Positions 1-11,200 of a DNA stretch of 57,103 bases are shown piece after piece. The stretch spans positions 1-57,103 of the forward strand of contig JAAAIG010000150.1 in NCBI GenBank assembly GCA_015852425.1, read 5' to 3'. This DNA comes from Gryganskiella cystojenkinii (Eukaryota; Mortierellomycota; Mortierellomycetes; Mortierellales; Mortierellaceae). The position numbers and the translations under genes are program-made. Positions within the stretch are counted from its first letter, which is position 1. Every line of letters starts with the position of its first letter. The notes beneath the pieces were generated by a model. The model saw only the letters and a list, made by a program, of their open reading frames with translations. It was not told where the DNA came from and made no database searches.

Positions 1-119
1 TGGGTTCACTTTCAGAAAAGACCGACCGCACTCCGCAGAGCTCCATAAGGCTGGATATACCACGCTAACAGAAGGGATGGAAAGGGAAGGAGCAATGAAA
101 GATAATAAAAATATATGAA

Positions 120-1274
120 ATGATTTTAAACCTTGGATCGAAATTTATTGTTCTTGGGCGAAAATGCAGGTTTCAAAAAAATTCGGCTGTCTCGAATTCG
201 TATTTTTTATTATTATGCGGAATTGTTTCTGATATGGAAAATTTGTCCGATTTATTTAGATGTGACTTTATCATGAGTCCTCCATACGGGTCAGCCGCGC
301 CAACGGAAAATGATTGCCTCCAGATATGGGCCTATGTATTTGGAGCCATTGTCAAAAATGTTACCCTCCACTCGTAAGCGAAATCCATGCAACAATTTTT
401 CAGTGCCATCCAATGTGAACTTGGTGAAGACATGACTAACAACATATGCATCTGTTTTGTTAGTGGAGAAAAAATATTGGAGGCATCAAAAATACTCAGA
501 CAACAACAGTCGTCTGAATTCGGCGAAATTAGCGACTCAGGGAGGAAGGTTGACTTAATATTCATGTACAAGAGTATTGAACTCTCAAATATTGAGTTTA
601 AACGTCCAGACATCTCAAGAGCTGATATCGCCATTCAATGTCGCAAAAATGTCCGACTTGGCAGATGCATCCAAGAACTCCATGCATCCTACAGGATGCA
701 AGACGTGTCGATAATCATTGGTGACGTGGCAGGCATGTAACCTTGACTGACCATGCTCGTGAGACATGTCAAGATGATAGCGGCCCATCTTAACTCAATG
801 TCTTTTTTCTGTGATTTCCAATAGGCTTTGTCGGACTGTTTTACCAGGTAAAACCAATGCAAGAAGTCTCAGTCGCTGGAAAGACCGCTTCCTCCACAGT
901 CTTTCTTCCCACCACAGCTGGTGCATTGGAAGATTTTTTGGAGGGAACTTCACTGGCGATGATATGGAAATTTGTGGTTAGTATACAAATGACAAGCTAA
1001 ATTTTCTTTTATTTGAAAAAGGTTGCGAGAGGAAGGTTCATCATATGCATCTATCATGCTCTTCTTATTCTGTAAACAATATTTTTTAATGTTGTAGGAA
1101 TTCCTTGAAGACCAGGGACCCAGGATTGCAAGAGTAAAGGAGCGTTATCAGCTTGGCCTTGATACAGCCAGATTTTCTGAGGCAATTAGCACTTCGAGAT
1201 CAGTGGCTCCTCCACCAGTAGTCAAAAAATTCGACCACAATGTGACATTTACTCCGCCCAAAAAACGATCATAA
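120..1274 (+). CDS. Lineage-specific protein with PD-(D/E)XK-like core; 5' end uncertain
   Basis: Proposed exons are 120-373, 464-732, 825-976 and 1098-1274 (stop TAA). The first stop in the opening frame (375-377) lies inside a 90-nt intron, 374-463, with a gtaagc donor, a CTAAC branch site and a ttag acceptor. Splicing restores the reading 'VTLHS-GEKILEAS'. The second intron (733-824) uses a GC donor (cag|gcatgt). The middle exon has 'GRKVD', then 14 residues, then 'EFKR', which is the spacing of a PD-(D/E)XK nuclease core, followed by a Gln-containing helix (IAIQCRKN). From memory, similar proteins of unknown function are common in Mucoromycota/Mortierellomycota. The nuclease idea is inference from the motif only. 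The ATG at 120 is just the first available one; upstream exons may lie off the left edge. No signal peptide or membrane segment is obvious. Confidence 0.6.
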
Positions 1275-2200
1275 AGTGCAGATTATCTGGTACAAGAAAA
1301 GATGGTTTGTGATCGAGATACAAACGACTTATTCAATGGAGACTTCTTGCCTGAAGACTTGGATGAAGGATCGTAGCACGCAGGTAAGCTCCAGATCACA
1401 ATAAATTTTACGAAATTTTAAGCCGAATGATCGGGTTACTTGGATGCGTGCACGAAGGCATGAGTGAGTGAGTGTCAAGGATTGACAAGCAAGTTTTGGG
1501 TATGATGTCTTGAGTGGGACACGGACACGCACTTGGCACACAGGGGACCAATGCGAGAGGCGTGGTCATACTGGGAAAGTGGCAAGTACAGCCCCCACTG
1601 TCGCAAGTATTACCACAGGGACATAATGGCGGCGCAAAACATGTCCAATATTGTCCAAGGTCACCTTTTAGAGCAGAAGAGACCTCTTTATTTGGAGCCC
1701 AAGACAGCAGATGGAAGGTATCCCTGGATCGAATCATCGACATCCAATCAAGGGGCAGTCAGTGGAACCAGCAAGTCCACCGGAAGCGCTCGAAAGAAAC
1801 AATCGACTCCCGCAACCCCCCTTCACCGGACGTCCTGCCAAGATGGCCAAGAACTTTAATTCTATGTGTGTCCGGACACTCACACCCAAATGTGCCATTC
1901 CGCACGAAATTGGTGACGTAATTGTAGATTTCATAGTGCTATAGTAATTACCCAGAGTCGACCACAAGGCCTCGTGATCATTTCCACAACCTTTTCCTTT
2001 CATCATCCCTTTCTTGATCATCAGAAAGCAGCCTTCCTTTGCGTGTTAAGCGGACCTTTCTCTTCAAGGCACAGCGAACGACGTTCTACTCGGGACAGCA
2101 CATAGTAGGACAGGAACCAGGCCGAGCAAGAACTTGACACACACACACACACATATATCATTGTGCCCTTATTTGCACGGACTGGAACAAACTGACAGTC
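1275..2200. other. Intergenic: transposase relic and leader of the PHD gene
   Basis: Apart from the TnpB/Fanzor-like relic (1533-1859) I see no gene here. A short GAGT run lies near 1462-1472. A (CA)n/(TA)n stretch at about 2139-2158 sits about 45 bp before the ATG of the PHD-finger gene and is probably in its leader or core promoter. Confidence 0.5.
1533..1859 (+). pseudogene. Decayed C-terminus of a TnpB/Fanzor-like transposase
   Basis: The frame contains 'PHCRKYYHRDIMAAQNM' followed by 'HLLEQKRPLYLEP' and 'DGRYPW'. A Cys next to HRD-x-x-AA-x-N is the hallmark of the zinc-ribbon and last RuvC motif in IS605 TnpB and eukaryotic Fanzor proteins, where the Asp is catalytic. The tail resembles Mucoromycota transposase-like proteins I know. 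The first Cys of the expected CxxC pair is Ser here (KYSPHC). No upstream RuvC-I/II or wedge sequence can be read in any frame, so this is a terminal fragment. It lies 260 bp after the preceding gene. An alternative is a chance ORF, but the motif spacing argues against that. Confidence 0.5.
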
Positions 2201-5200
2201 ATGTCAGATTCAACAGCACAACCAGATTACTTTCTCCATCTGGATCTCGGCGACGGTGATCTGGAATCACATGTCCATGCAGACGGCGCCAACTTTTTGG
2301 ATTTCACGGATTCTCATCCCGATCATCAAGAAAATCAAGGGTCAACAGCGCCACACGATCTCACAACAGCATCACAACAGGCTTCATGGCCAGAGGATCA
2401 TCATGATATCACCAAAGTTCCTAACCAAGGCTCCACAGGCGGTCAACCTACATTCGCTGGTCTGATCCCGGAGAGCCATGGATCCAATGGGGACCACTGG
2501 GGTGCCGAGGCCCATCCGTCCTTTGCTTCACTTATGGACATGGAGATCCAACAGCAACTGTCTCCACCCGAGCAGACTTCTGGGTACATCACGCCCGATC
2601 TAATCTTTGCGCCAAATACTTCTGTTTTGGCTCCAGAGGACACGACGTCGACAACAGTAGTAGAGGAAAGTGAGACATCGTCACCAGCAACAGCTCAGGA
2701 GGCGGAAACGTCAACAACGACTGCAAGCAAGCGTGTAACCAGGAAGTCACCGACGTCCGCTCCAAAGACACCTGAGATCACACCTCGTACAAGACGATCT
2801 TCTAGCTCACAGGTCTCCAAGGATCTTCCAGAGTCAGTGCCGGTGGCGACTGATGTTAGGAGGAGTGGACGAGCCAGGAAACCAACCGCCTTGGCGACCA
2901 TGAGCGAAGAGTATGTTGCAAGCACGCAAGGAGTGTCACCAACAACCACAGCTGTCGCTACCACACCTGTGCCCGAACGAGTGACGCGATCCAAGAAAGT
3001 CTATTGTCACTGTCAAAAACCGGACGATGGCGAGGTCATGATTCAATGTGACCACTGCCGACAATGGTAAGCATAATCCGATAGATTATCAGTCCTTTCT
3101 CTCGCTGACGACTTTGTACGCACGGCGAAAAACTCACTAACAACCACATCTAAAATATATACTAGGTTCCATGGTGCATGTGTGGATATCACGGACGAGA
3201 TTGCAGAGATGATGGACCTCAAAAACGAAAAGTACTTTTGCGACCCATGCACTGAAAAATTAAAAGGTAAGGTTAGGTCAGGAATGGATCATCCTATTTT
3301 GGGAAACACGGTTGCCAAGCTTAACGACTATCGTCCTTGGGCTTGGTATTTTGCGTTCGACAATATAAATATACTATCATTCGAAACAAAAAAAAAACCA
3401 TTCGTCTCGACGCGTTTTTTTTCTTCTTTTTCTACATTCTACATTGTTATGTATGTGGCCACAAAGGCGTGCATATATCCTTTCGTCTTCGTCTTTCTTT
3501 CATGGAGTTAAATCCCTTTGTGTTTCGTGAAATGTTGGTCTTAAGCACCCTGGTTTGTTGAAGCTCTGCGTAGTCGAGTACGACACTCTTGAGCCAGCGT
3601 GGAGTGAAAAAGAGAGGGAGAGAAAGAATACGCGTAGTAAAGTAGTCTTAGAGATTATGCTCTATTGGCAATTAGCACGGACAGCAGGTCGTCTTGGTGC
3701 TAGTTTCCAACGCGAAATGTTTTGGTGGGAGAACGGGGGCGAAGAAAGTGGGGGTTTAACGTCATTAGCGGTCACTCTGGAGGCTGACTCGCACATTATA
3801 CCTCTTTCTCTCTTTTTTTTAATCATAGAACGTGCAAAGACTCAGCACGGAGGCAAAACATCAAAGCAAACAAAGATATCAGTAAGTCTTACTATCTTTA
3901 ATAATGCCAAGAACTTAGTGTAATAACCAATGAAAAGAATGATCTGATGTTGAATGACTAATCGTTCTTGTCAATCTGTTCAAACTATATGTCTTCGCCT
4001 TTACCTTTAGGATGCCCGTGATTGCGCTTTACCGACCTGCTTGAACGAGGCGAGAGCTACGGACGATTATTGCAGTGAGGAATGCGCTATCAAAGGAATC
4101 GAGCTTGCGGCTTCTCAAGCCGCCCACAGTAAAACTTCAAAACCGTCATCAATCGTCATCCCCTCAAGAAAGACGACAGTTGATACTTCTGTCAAGAAGG
4201 CTAATCACCCTGTCCAACCACCAAAGTCCCCTGTCTCACCAAAAGCCGAACAGGACCCCATTCGATCGACAGCTCTCAAGGGTATCACCGACAGTCTCAT
4301 GGTTGCTGTGGGAAGCGATTCAACCCCTAAGGAGCAAGAAGAGGAGGCGGCAGAGAAGGCCAAATTTTTAGCGTTATCAATTGAGAAGGAACTGTACTTG
4401 TTTACGGCGACCCCTGGTCAGGCTGGTTGTGGCAAGGATTACAAGGCCAAGTACCGCTCCTTGTTCTTTAACCTCAAAGATAAAAACAATGACAACCTAC
4501 GAGCCCGTGTTTTGTCCGGAGAGTTGAAACCCGAAGAGCTCGTCCGTCTGACGCCAGAGGAGCTTGCGAACCCAGAGCTACAGAGCATCGCAGAGGAGGT
4601 GCGCAAAAGGAGTATTCACGATTCTGTGTTGCAGATCGAGCAAGAGCCGTTCATCAAAAAGACGCATAAGGGCGAAGTGAGCTTTGTGCCTCGGCCCGCA
4701 AGTCTTACCGGGTCCAAGTTGGAGGTCGAGGAGGACGAAGAAGAGAATCAGCGGATGGACGACAAAACCGAGGGAGAGAAGGTTGCAGACGGGTTGTTGT
4801 TGAAGGCAAACGGTACTCAAGACGGATCCAACCGTTCGACACCTCACGGATCGCCCAAAGCTGAGGTCGAGACCCTGGATATGCTGCTGGCCAGAATCCA
4901 GACTAATAAACGGTCAGGCGAGGAGACGCTGAGCGAAGCTCTTTCAAGCGACAAGCGTCAGAGAACGATGGATATTAGCGAAAAGGGAGGATCAGCATCG
5001 CTGTCGTACCTGCCTCGTGAGCCGTCGCCTTATTCACCTTCGCCGTCACCCATTGGATCACCAGTTCTTCTTTCCACCACACCACCTGATTCGCCCCCTC
5101 CGTTCATGCTCGAGGAGATCCGAAGGAACATGGAGCGGGAACAGGCGTCAAAGTCGTCATCAAATATACGTGATCCCGATGTCCTCTTACCCGTTTGGCA

Positions 5201-6776
5201 GGGAAAGCTGAGTATGCACGAAGTCGCAAAGTTTCAAGCGCGCGCTGTCCAGGTCGGCGGTAGGACAATCCTCGGACGTCCTAGCAAAGGTCCAGGCACG
5301 GATATGGTCGCATCCGGTTGGACCGATATCCTGACACGAGCAATCTCGATTGACGGTCGTATTCCTACAGCCGCTGTGGAAAGTTACCTGGAGCAGGTCA
5401 AGCAGTCGTCGACCAAGGAAGTCGTGGTCTTGCGATTCGATGCCGAGAAGGCCATGGAGGGAACTGAGGATCCCGTAGGTGAATTCGAATCCTTGTTCAA
5501 GTACTTTCATGACAAGAATCGGAATGGCGTTGTTCCCCAGAAGGGCCGTCAAGTCAAGGACATGTACCTGGTCCCTGTTGCTGCAAGTGCGCCATTGCCA
5601 CGGTACCTCAGAGGATTGATCATGGAGAATGATTCAGTGGTTCGGGGCGGAGACAAATCGACCAAGAATGCATTGCTTGGTGTCCTCGTTCTGAATAAAG
5701 GTGCCTCCTATTCTGGATCACACCCTCAGCATCAGCATCGCGGGCATCATCATCCGCAGCAACATGGCCATTCCTCGCCATCGCAGCACAAATCAGCATC
5801 AGCTCAATTACATCGTCCGACATCAGTCGGAGCTGCAGCATCTGCCGCAAGACCTTATCCTGTTCCTCAAGAAAGACGCGACAGCAGAGACTCGCAACAG
5901 GGACGAGGAGCCCCACCACAGCCCCCGGCACATCCAGGACCACCACCACCGGCACCACCCTCGGCGTATCGACCCCCGGCGCTGTCTCTTTCTACGTCGT
6001 CGGGCATGGGTCCAGCAGGCGCAGGCGCCAATGCAGGGCCAAAGTCACCGCCTCTCAAGGTGCCAACGCTACAGGAGCTTCAAGGATTGGTCAACCAGTT
6101 GTTCCCCTCGAACAACCCGACAACCTCGGCAGCATCGGTACCAACACCAGTCCAACATAATGCTCATCCACAGGTGCATTCCCCTGTCGTAAATCATCAA
6201 CAGCCAACCTCTCAGGGACCAACAGCTGCTGCCGCTTCAGTATCTGCTCAGTTAGCTGCAGTGATGCCCGCTTCTTTGACTATGGACTTGACCCAGACAT
6301 TGGCACAGATGAATCAGCACCAGCAACAGCAGGCTCAGCAGCATCAGCAGGAGCGACATCAACAACAGCAGCCTCAGCCTCCGATTCATCCACCCTTCTT
6401 TGGTCTGCATGGGCCTATACCGCCAGGGTTCCCACTTCCACCACCTCAGCTGGTTGCTGCAGCCATGGCAACCGGTCAGCCTTTACCCCCAATCCCGCGG
6501 TTCCCACCAATGGCGCCTGAGCAACTGCATGCGTTTATGGCGGCGCAACAGCAGCAGCAACAGAGATCTCCCCAGCCAGGACCACCCGCTCATTCACTGC
6601 CTACTTACAGTGGACAGCAACCATCGGCCTATCAACAACAGCAACATCATCAGCAGTATCATTACCCACCGACAACGGCCCAACAAAATCATCCGCGCGA
6701 TCCACGCCAACAGGCGCGTGATCCACGCGATCCTCGGCACCAGGAGCAAAAACGCGATCGGCGATGGGATCAATAG
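2201..6776 (+). CDS. BYE1: Bye1-like PHD / TFIIS-M / SPOC transcription regulator
   Basis: Exons 2201-3066, 3166-3266, 3829-3881 and 4011-6776 give 1261 aa. A Ser/Thr-rich N-terminus precedes a PHD finger at about 267-320 (YCHC, CDHC, FHGAC, CDPC), which in this family reads histone H3 methylation. Next is a four-Cys cluster (C345, C350, C361, C365) like the post-PHD motif of Spp1/CFP1. A TFIIS central domain at about 425-550 follows, which binds RNA polymerase II, then a SPOC domain at about 732-905 (from 'VWQGKLSMHEV'). The C-terminus is a His/Gln/Pro-rich low-complexity tail ending in Arg/Asp. The order matches yeast Bye1 and animal PHF3/DIDO, nuclear factors acting on transcribing Pol II. 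The intron at 3267-3828 is unusually long (562 nt), and the 53-nt third exon depends on both of its splice sites. The ATG at 2201 is the first in frame. Confidence 0.88.
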
Positions 6777-6788
6777 TTGACAATCTAA

Positions 6789-6794
6789 AATAAA
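6789..6794 (+). terminator. Poly(A) signal AATAAA of the Bye1-like gene
   Basis: A canonical AATAAA lies 12 bp after the stop codon of the PHD/SPOC gene. Confidence 0.5.
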
Positions 6795-6910
6795 ACGTTT
6801 TGGAATGAATTGGGATTTTTGGACGATAAATGTCACTCGTTGATGGTTTCTTGGCAGTGCGAAAAAACCAAAAAGCCATGAGAAATCGCACAATTATATG
6901 CTTGTGCGGG

Positions 6911-7099
6911 TTTGCTGAATGTCTGCTGAATGTCTGCTGAAAAAAAAGCAGTCTAATTTCAGCAACTTTTCCGCAGACCAGCACACAATCAGCAAATCAG
7001 CAACTTTTCAGCAACAATCAGCAACTTTTCCGCAGACCAGCACAAGCAAATCAGCAACTTTCAGCAACTTTTCAGCAACAATCAGCAACATTCCGCAAA
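6911..7099. repeat. Tandem and inverted AGCAACTTTT repeat cluster
   Basis: A unit of about 60 bp occurs at 6959-7018 and 7019-7081, with a partial third copy to 7099. It is built from 'tcagcaacttttc', 'cgcagaccagcaca' and 'tcagcaacaa'. Just upstream, 6911-6940 carries three copies of the opposite orientation (tgctgaatgtc / tctgctga), so the cluster is partly inverted. Such subterminal arrays often mark ends of DNA transposons, but no terminal inverted repeat or transposase is evident nearby. Confidence 0.6.
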
Positions 7100-7285
7100 T
7101 AAAAATTTGTCAGTCGACATGCACTAGATATCACTCCATCTCAGCGTCAAAATCATCGACCACCCCTGCCACCACTCCCACCATTCCCACACCACTCATT
7201 ATCCCTTCAAATCGATGCTCGAAAATGAACAAGGTCGAAATAAGGCTAATACTAACCACTTGATCGTATACCTCCGGGTGCTCGA

Positions 7286-7498
7286 TTATGAACCTCGTGA
7301 TATTACAACGAACCTGACTCCGTGTTTGCCAGCGTAGACGAGTATGTTGCTCATCATAGTGCGTACGATATTCCAGGATGAATTGGCGACCTTTTCCTCA
7401 TCTACGAAGGAGAAGTTTCCGACTACAGCGAGATATGTTTCCGTGTCGTATTCGACCCACAATTGCCAATGTTTCGCGAGAGGATCGAACTCATACAT
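7286..7498 (-). pseudogene. Unrecognised 70-aa ORF, probable gene relic
   Basis: Reading leftward from an ATG at 7498, the 70 codons have normal composition and no low complexity ('HWQLWVEYDTETYLAVVG', 'KHGVRFVVISRGS'). That differs from the noise ORFs around it. Upstream codons in the same frame soon hit a stop and nothing extends it past 7286. I do not recognise the family. The position beside a repeat cluster suggests a fragment of a larger, perhaps mobile or rapidly evolving, gene. A chance ORF cannot be excluded. Confidence 0.3.
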
Positions 7499-8285
7499 AC
7501 GGAAAGTGGATTGGAGCGAATAGCACTAGCCGCTCTCGTCGGCAACAGAACATCGGGTGAGTTATATCGGCACAAGCTGAGGAATCCACTGATGAGATCC
7601 TGCGATAGAGGCTCTTACTGAGGCTAGTATCGCGTTTTTAAAAAAATTGCACCACTTGTCTACAATGCGGAATATACTCAATGAGTTGGAATTAATTCAA
7701 TTGGGGTGCGAGTGTAGATAACGATGGATAGAAAAACGGCTCTATGGGAATAATGCAGGGATAGAAGAGAGTGTAAAACAGAGTTTCGAGGTGATTGCGA
7801 GTGGATTTGGATCAGAAAGAAAATCAATGCCCATATTTTAGGCACCGTATACATAACGTTGTTATTAAAAAATATAACTACTTTTGTTTGAAGGGTGGAT
7901 GTCTCTCATAAAAATGCATGGAAATGATGGTATGGAGGGAGGGGTGTTAGAACTGTTCTTCTCTGATTATTGGTGGAAGAGGAGCTGCTGTTTCTTGGCC
8001 AAGGAAACCAGAGATGAAAAGTTTGCTCCGTCCGGATTGCTATTCGAACAGAAAAGAAAAATAAATCAATATTCACGTATTCACGCCTTAATTATTTGAC
8101 CCCTGCACCATGTGGCGATACAAGAAACAAGGACCTTTTGATATTTCCTTACCAAATCTTTCTAAACACGCCGTTGGTCTTATTCAGGAGGGCAATGGGG
8201 GTATCTATGAGACGAAAAGATATGGAGAGGGGGGAGAATCAGAGTTGTCATTTCAGTACATGGATCCAATGTAAAAATCAAAACA

Positions 8286-11200
8286 TTATGTCTTCAGTCT
8301 CTCTCTTTTTCTCTTACCAAACTCTGCAATCTTGCCCTGGTCCAGGACCAAAATCCGGTTATGTCTTGCCACAATCTGATCCAATCGATGTCCGACCGAG
8401 ATAATCGTCGACTGCTTCAATTCCTGAAGGATAATCTGATCGATCCTCTGAGCCGTCAGATCTGTCACCTTCGAGGCACAGTTATCCAGCACTACGACAT
8501 TAGAGCGCTGGACCAATATCCTGGCCAGACTCAACAGCTGACGCTCGTTTGTATCCAACTCCACACGACCGTATTCATCCTCTGCAACGTCCTCGTCGTC
8601 ATCCGAGGTATCCTGATCATGATGATCTTGTTGCTGAGCATGGTGATGTTCATCCTCCTCATCGTCAATGACCTCCATCAATCTCTGGTCCAGACCTGCG
8701 AAATCACCGCCGTTCGCGAGAGCAGTTCGCAATCCACGTCCCATGTTCACACCAACGGTCGCAGGTGCAGAAGCAGAAGCTCGGAAATCCTTATTCGTTG
8801 CCGTCGTCTTGCCCGAGTCAGCTCCGCTTGTGACCTTGCCCTTGCCCTTTTGAGTGCTGTTGCTGATGCTTGAATTGTCCTTGTTGAACCGGGCTTTGTT
8901 CCGCTTGAACAATGCGCGCTGGTAATGCGCCAGCTTTGAGGTCGGCACACGTCCCAGCGCACTCGTTGTCGTATGTTCGACACTCGGGTGTACTTTCGGG
9001 GCCACTTCATCAATGGATGACAAATGTGCGGTCGCAGGTGTGATTAGCTCTGTGTCAAGTTTCACGCGATCACTTAGGTAACAGATCCTCAGCACCTCAT
9101 TCAGCTCTGCGTCTTCGTGTTCTCCATGAGGGTCCAAGTTAAATCGGACAGTGCCCGCAAAGATTGTGCCACGCTGTGACAGGATCCCAAATCGAGATCG
9201 GACATGTGCCAGACCCATGGGTCCGATATCGAGTCCATCAACCTTGATCATACCCAGGTCTGGATTGGAGGCAAGAGTTGAGGCGGCCTTCCTGCGATTC
9301 TTAAAAAAACCCAAGACAGGCACTCCTGACTTCTTGCTTGCTGCCGTTGAGGAAGTTGCGGTGGTCGAGGAGGCCGAGGACGATGGCGCACCAGAGGCAT
9401 AGAACGAAGAAGATGATGCTTTGGGTTTCGTATTGATGGGTGCTGCTGCTGGCTCTGGTACTGGCGTAGAAGATCCGTTGGTGCTGGGAGTTGCAATGCC
9501 GCCGTTGATAGCGAGGTCATGAGCTCTCGCGGCACGGACCCGGTCTTCCTCTGCTGAATCCCAGAGACGGAACAAACTCTGAATAAACGTACTCTTGCCG
9601 CTCTTTGCCTGACCAACAACCGCAATCTTCTCTCCTGGTCGAATCGTACAACTGATCGGACCAAATCCAATCTCAAGAGTCGGCGTCGTCGCTGGTTGTC
9701 CCTGTTGAGAAGTCGTTGTAGTCGTGCCCAGGGTATGGTTTGAGCTCGAGCCAGTCATCTCGGGTCCGACGGAGACAGCGTTCAGTGGCAATTGAGGCAA
9801 CGGAGAATCATAAAGCTTATCCCGAGCATCCACAGGTTGATTCACAGGTTGATTCACAGGCGCGGGCATCGCTGGCGAGTAGTGATGGTTCATGAAAGTG
9901 GACGATGGCGAAGGTAAGGGGATCAAGGTTGCGACCGATGCTTCTGAACCAGAAGGGTATCCATGACCGACAATAGTCGCGTTACTGGCGACACTGAGTC
10001 TGCTATCCGAGCTGATCTGACTCGTTCCGGAGGCAACAGTGTTGACAGCCGAGACACCAGTGTTGGTCCTGACGGCGTTGTTATCCATAGGAAAAGATAC
10101 AGAGAGACCGGGGGCAATAGGTGGAGGAGGAAGACGGGCATTCATCTGTTGCGTTGTCAACGGTGCCGGTGGAGGAGGGGCGCTAGGGTCCAACGGGAAG
10201 TCGCGAGAGAGAACTTCGACAACCTGAACGGGTTCATCCTCAGCTGCTGCTGGCTCTGTTCGGACCATTCTGGTGGACGTGGGACCTGTCGAATCCGTTC
10301 GGCTACATGCATAACCGACGAACTCGACCGCTCCGCTATGAGGCCAACTTGCTGGTGGAGTCTTGGACTCAACAACTCTGGGTGCCTCTTTGTTATCATC
10401 GCTTTCCAAAGCATGTACATAGCGTCTGGTACGCTCCAAGGCCCACTGCAAACGGTTACGAATACGACCGTAACCCAACAACGAGTCCAAGACCTTGTCA
10501 CTGAACTGTAGGGACATGTAAAGTGATAATCCAATCAAGACGGGATCCAGGTCTTCAATCCGTTGCAAGATAAAGACCGAGCACGAGAATGGAATAAATG
10601 CGCCAAGGAGATCGACCTTCCAGTGCAGCCAACGATCCGCACAGGAACCGAAATAAATCGTCTTCAAATAACATTCTGCTTGAGCGATACCAGCCTTGAG
10701 CGCACGACGTTCCAAGCCATAGCCACGGATCGTCGCCAGGCCTCGGAAAGTATGCTTGAACTGATCCTTGTCCATTCTGTCAGCTCGAATCGACATCCGG
10801 TGCATCTCCTTGGACAGACCCAATCCCAGCAAGGCTACCGAACTCAACATGAACAGGATGATACCCGCAGGGATCAAAACCAAAGGTTGGATCATAGTCA
10901 GGACCACTAAGATCAAAATCACAGCCAAAACATCCGAGGAAAATTGCCAAAACTCTTTGGCGAGCTTGACATCCAATCCGTTGAGATCCCGTTGGAAACT
11001 ATTCTTGATCCCTGCCAGCGTCGATTTCGCAAACAGTCCCCCGGCGTCTCCGGCCAAGGCACCCTCAGCTACAATCTTTTCCGCGTTCGCTTCAAAGACT
11101 CGAAGACGAGCCGCGGTCACACCGTGCAAGAGACGTTCGTAAATCCTGTCAGCTCCTGTATGCGCCGCGGTCCTCATGCAGAAGGCGTTGCATATCACAA

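Larger units (their letters stand above)
6777..8285. other. Intergenic between convergent genes: repeats and a relic ORF
   Basis: This 1.5-kb gap separates the 3' ends of the Bye1-like gene and the ABC transporter. It holds a CAGCAACTTTT-type repeat cluster (6911-7099) and an unrecognised minus-strand ORF (7286-7498). From about 7560 to 8285 I see no gene, only AT-rich sequence with short unsupported ORFs. Confidence 0.5.

Noticed and set aside
374..403. A 30-nt intron that would also bypass the in-frame stop at 375-377
   Set aside because: Too short for splicing; the 90-nt option 374-463 has a CTAAC branch site and gives a better protein junction (HS-GEK).
1514..1921. 135-aa ORF in another frame over the transposase relic
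   Set aside because: No recognisable motif; the overlapping frame carries the zinc-ribbon/RuvC signature.
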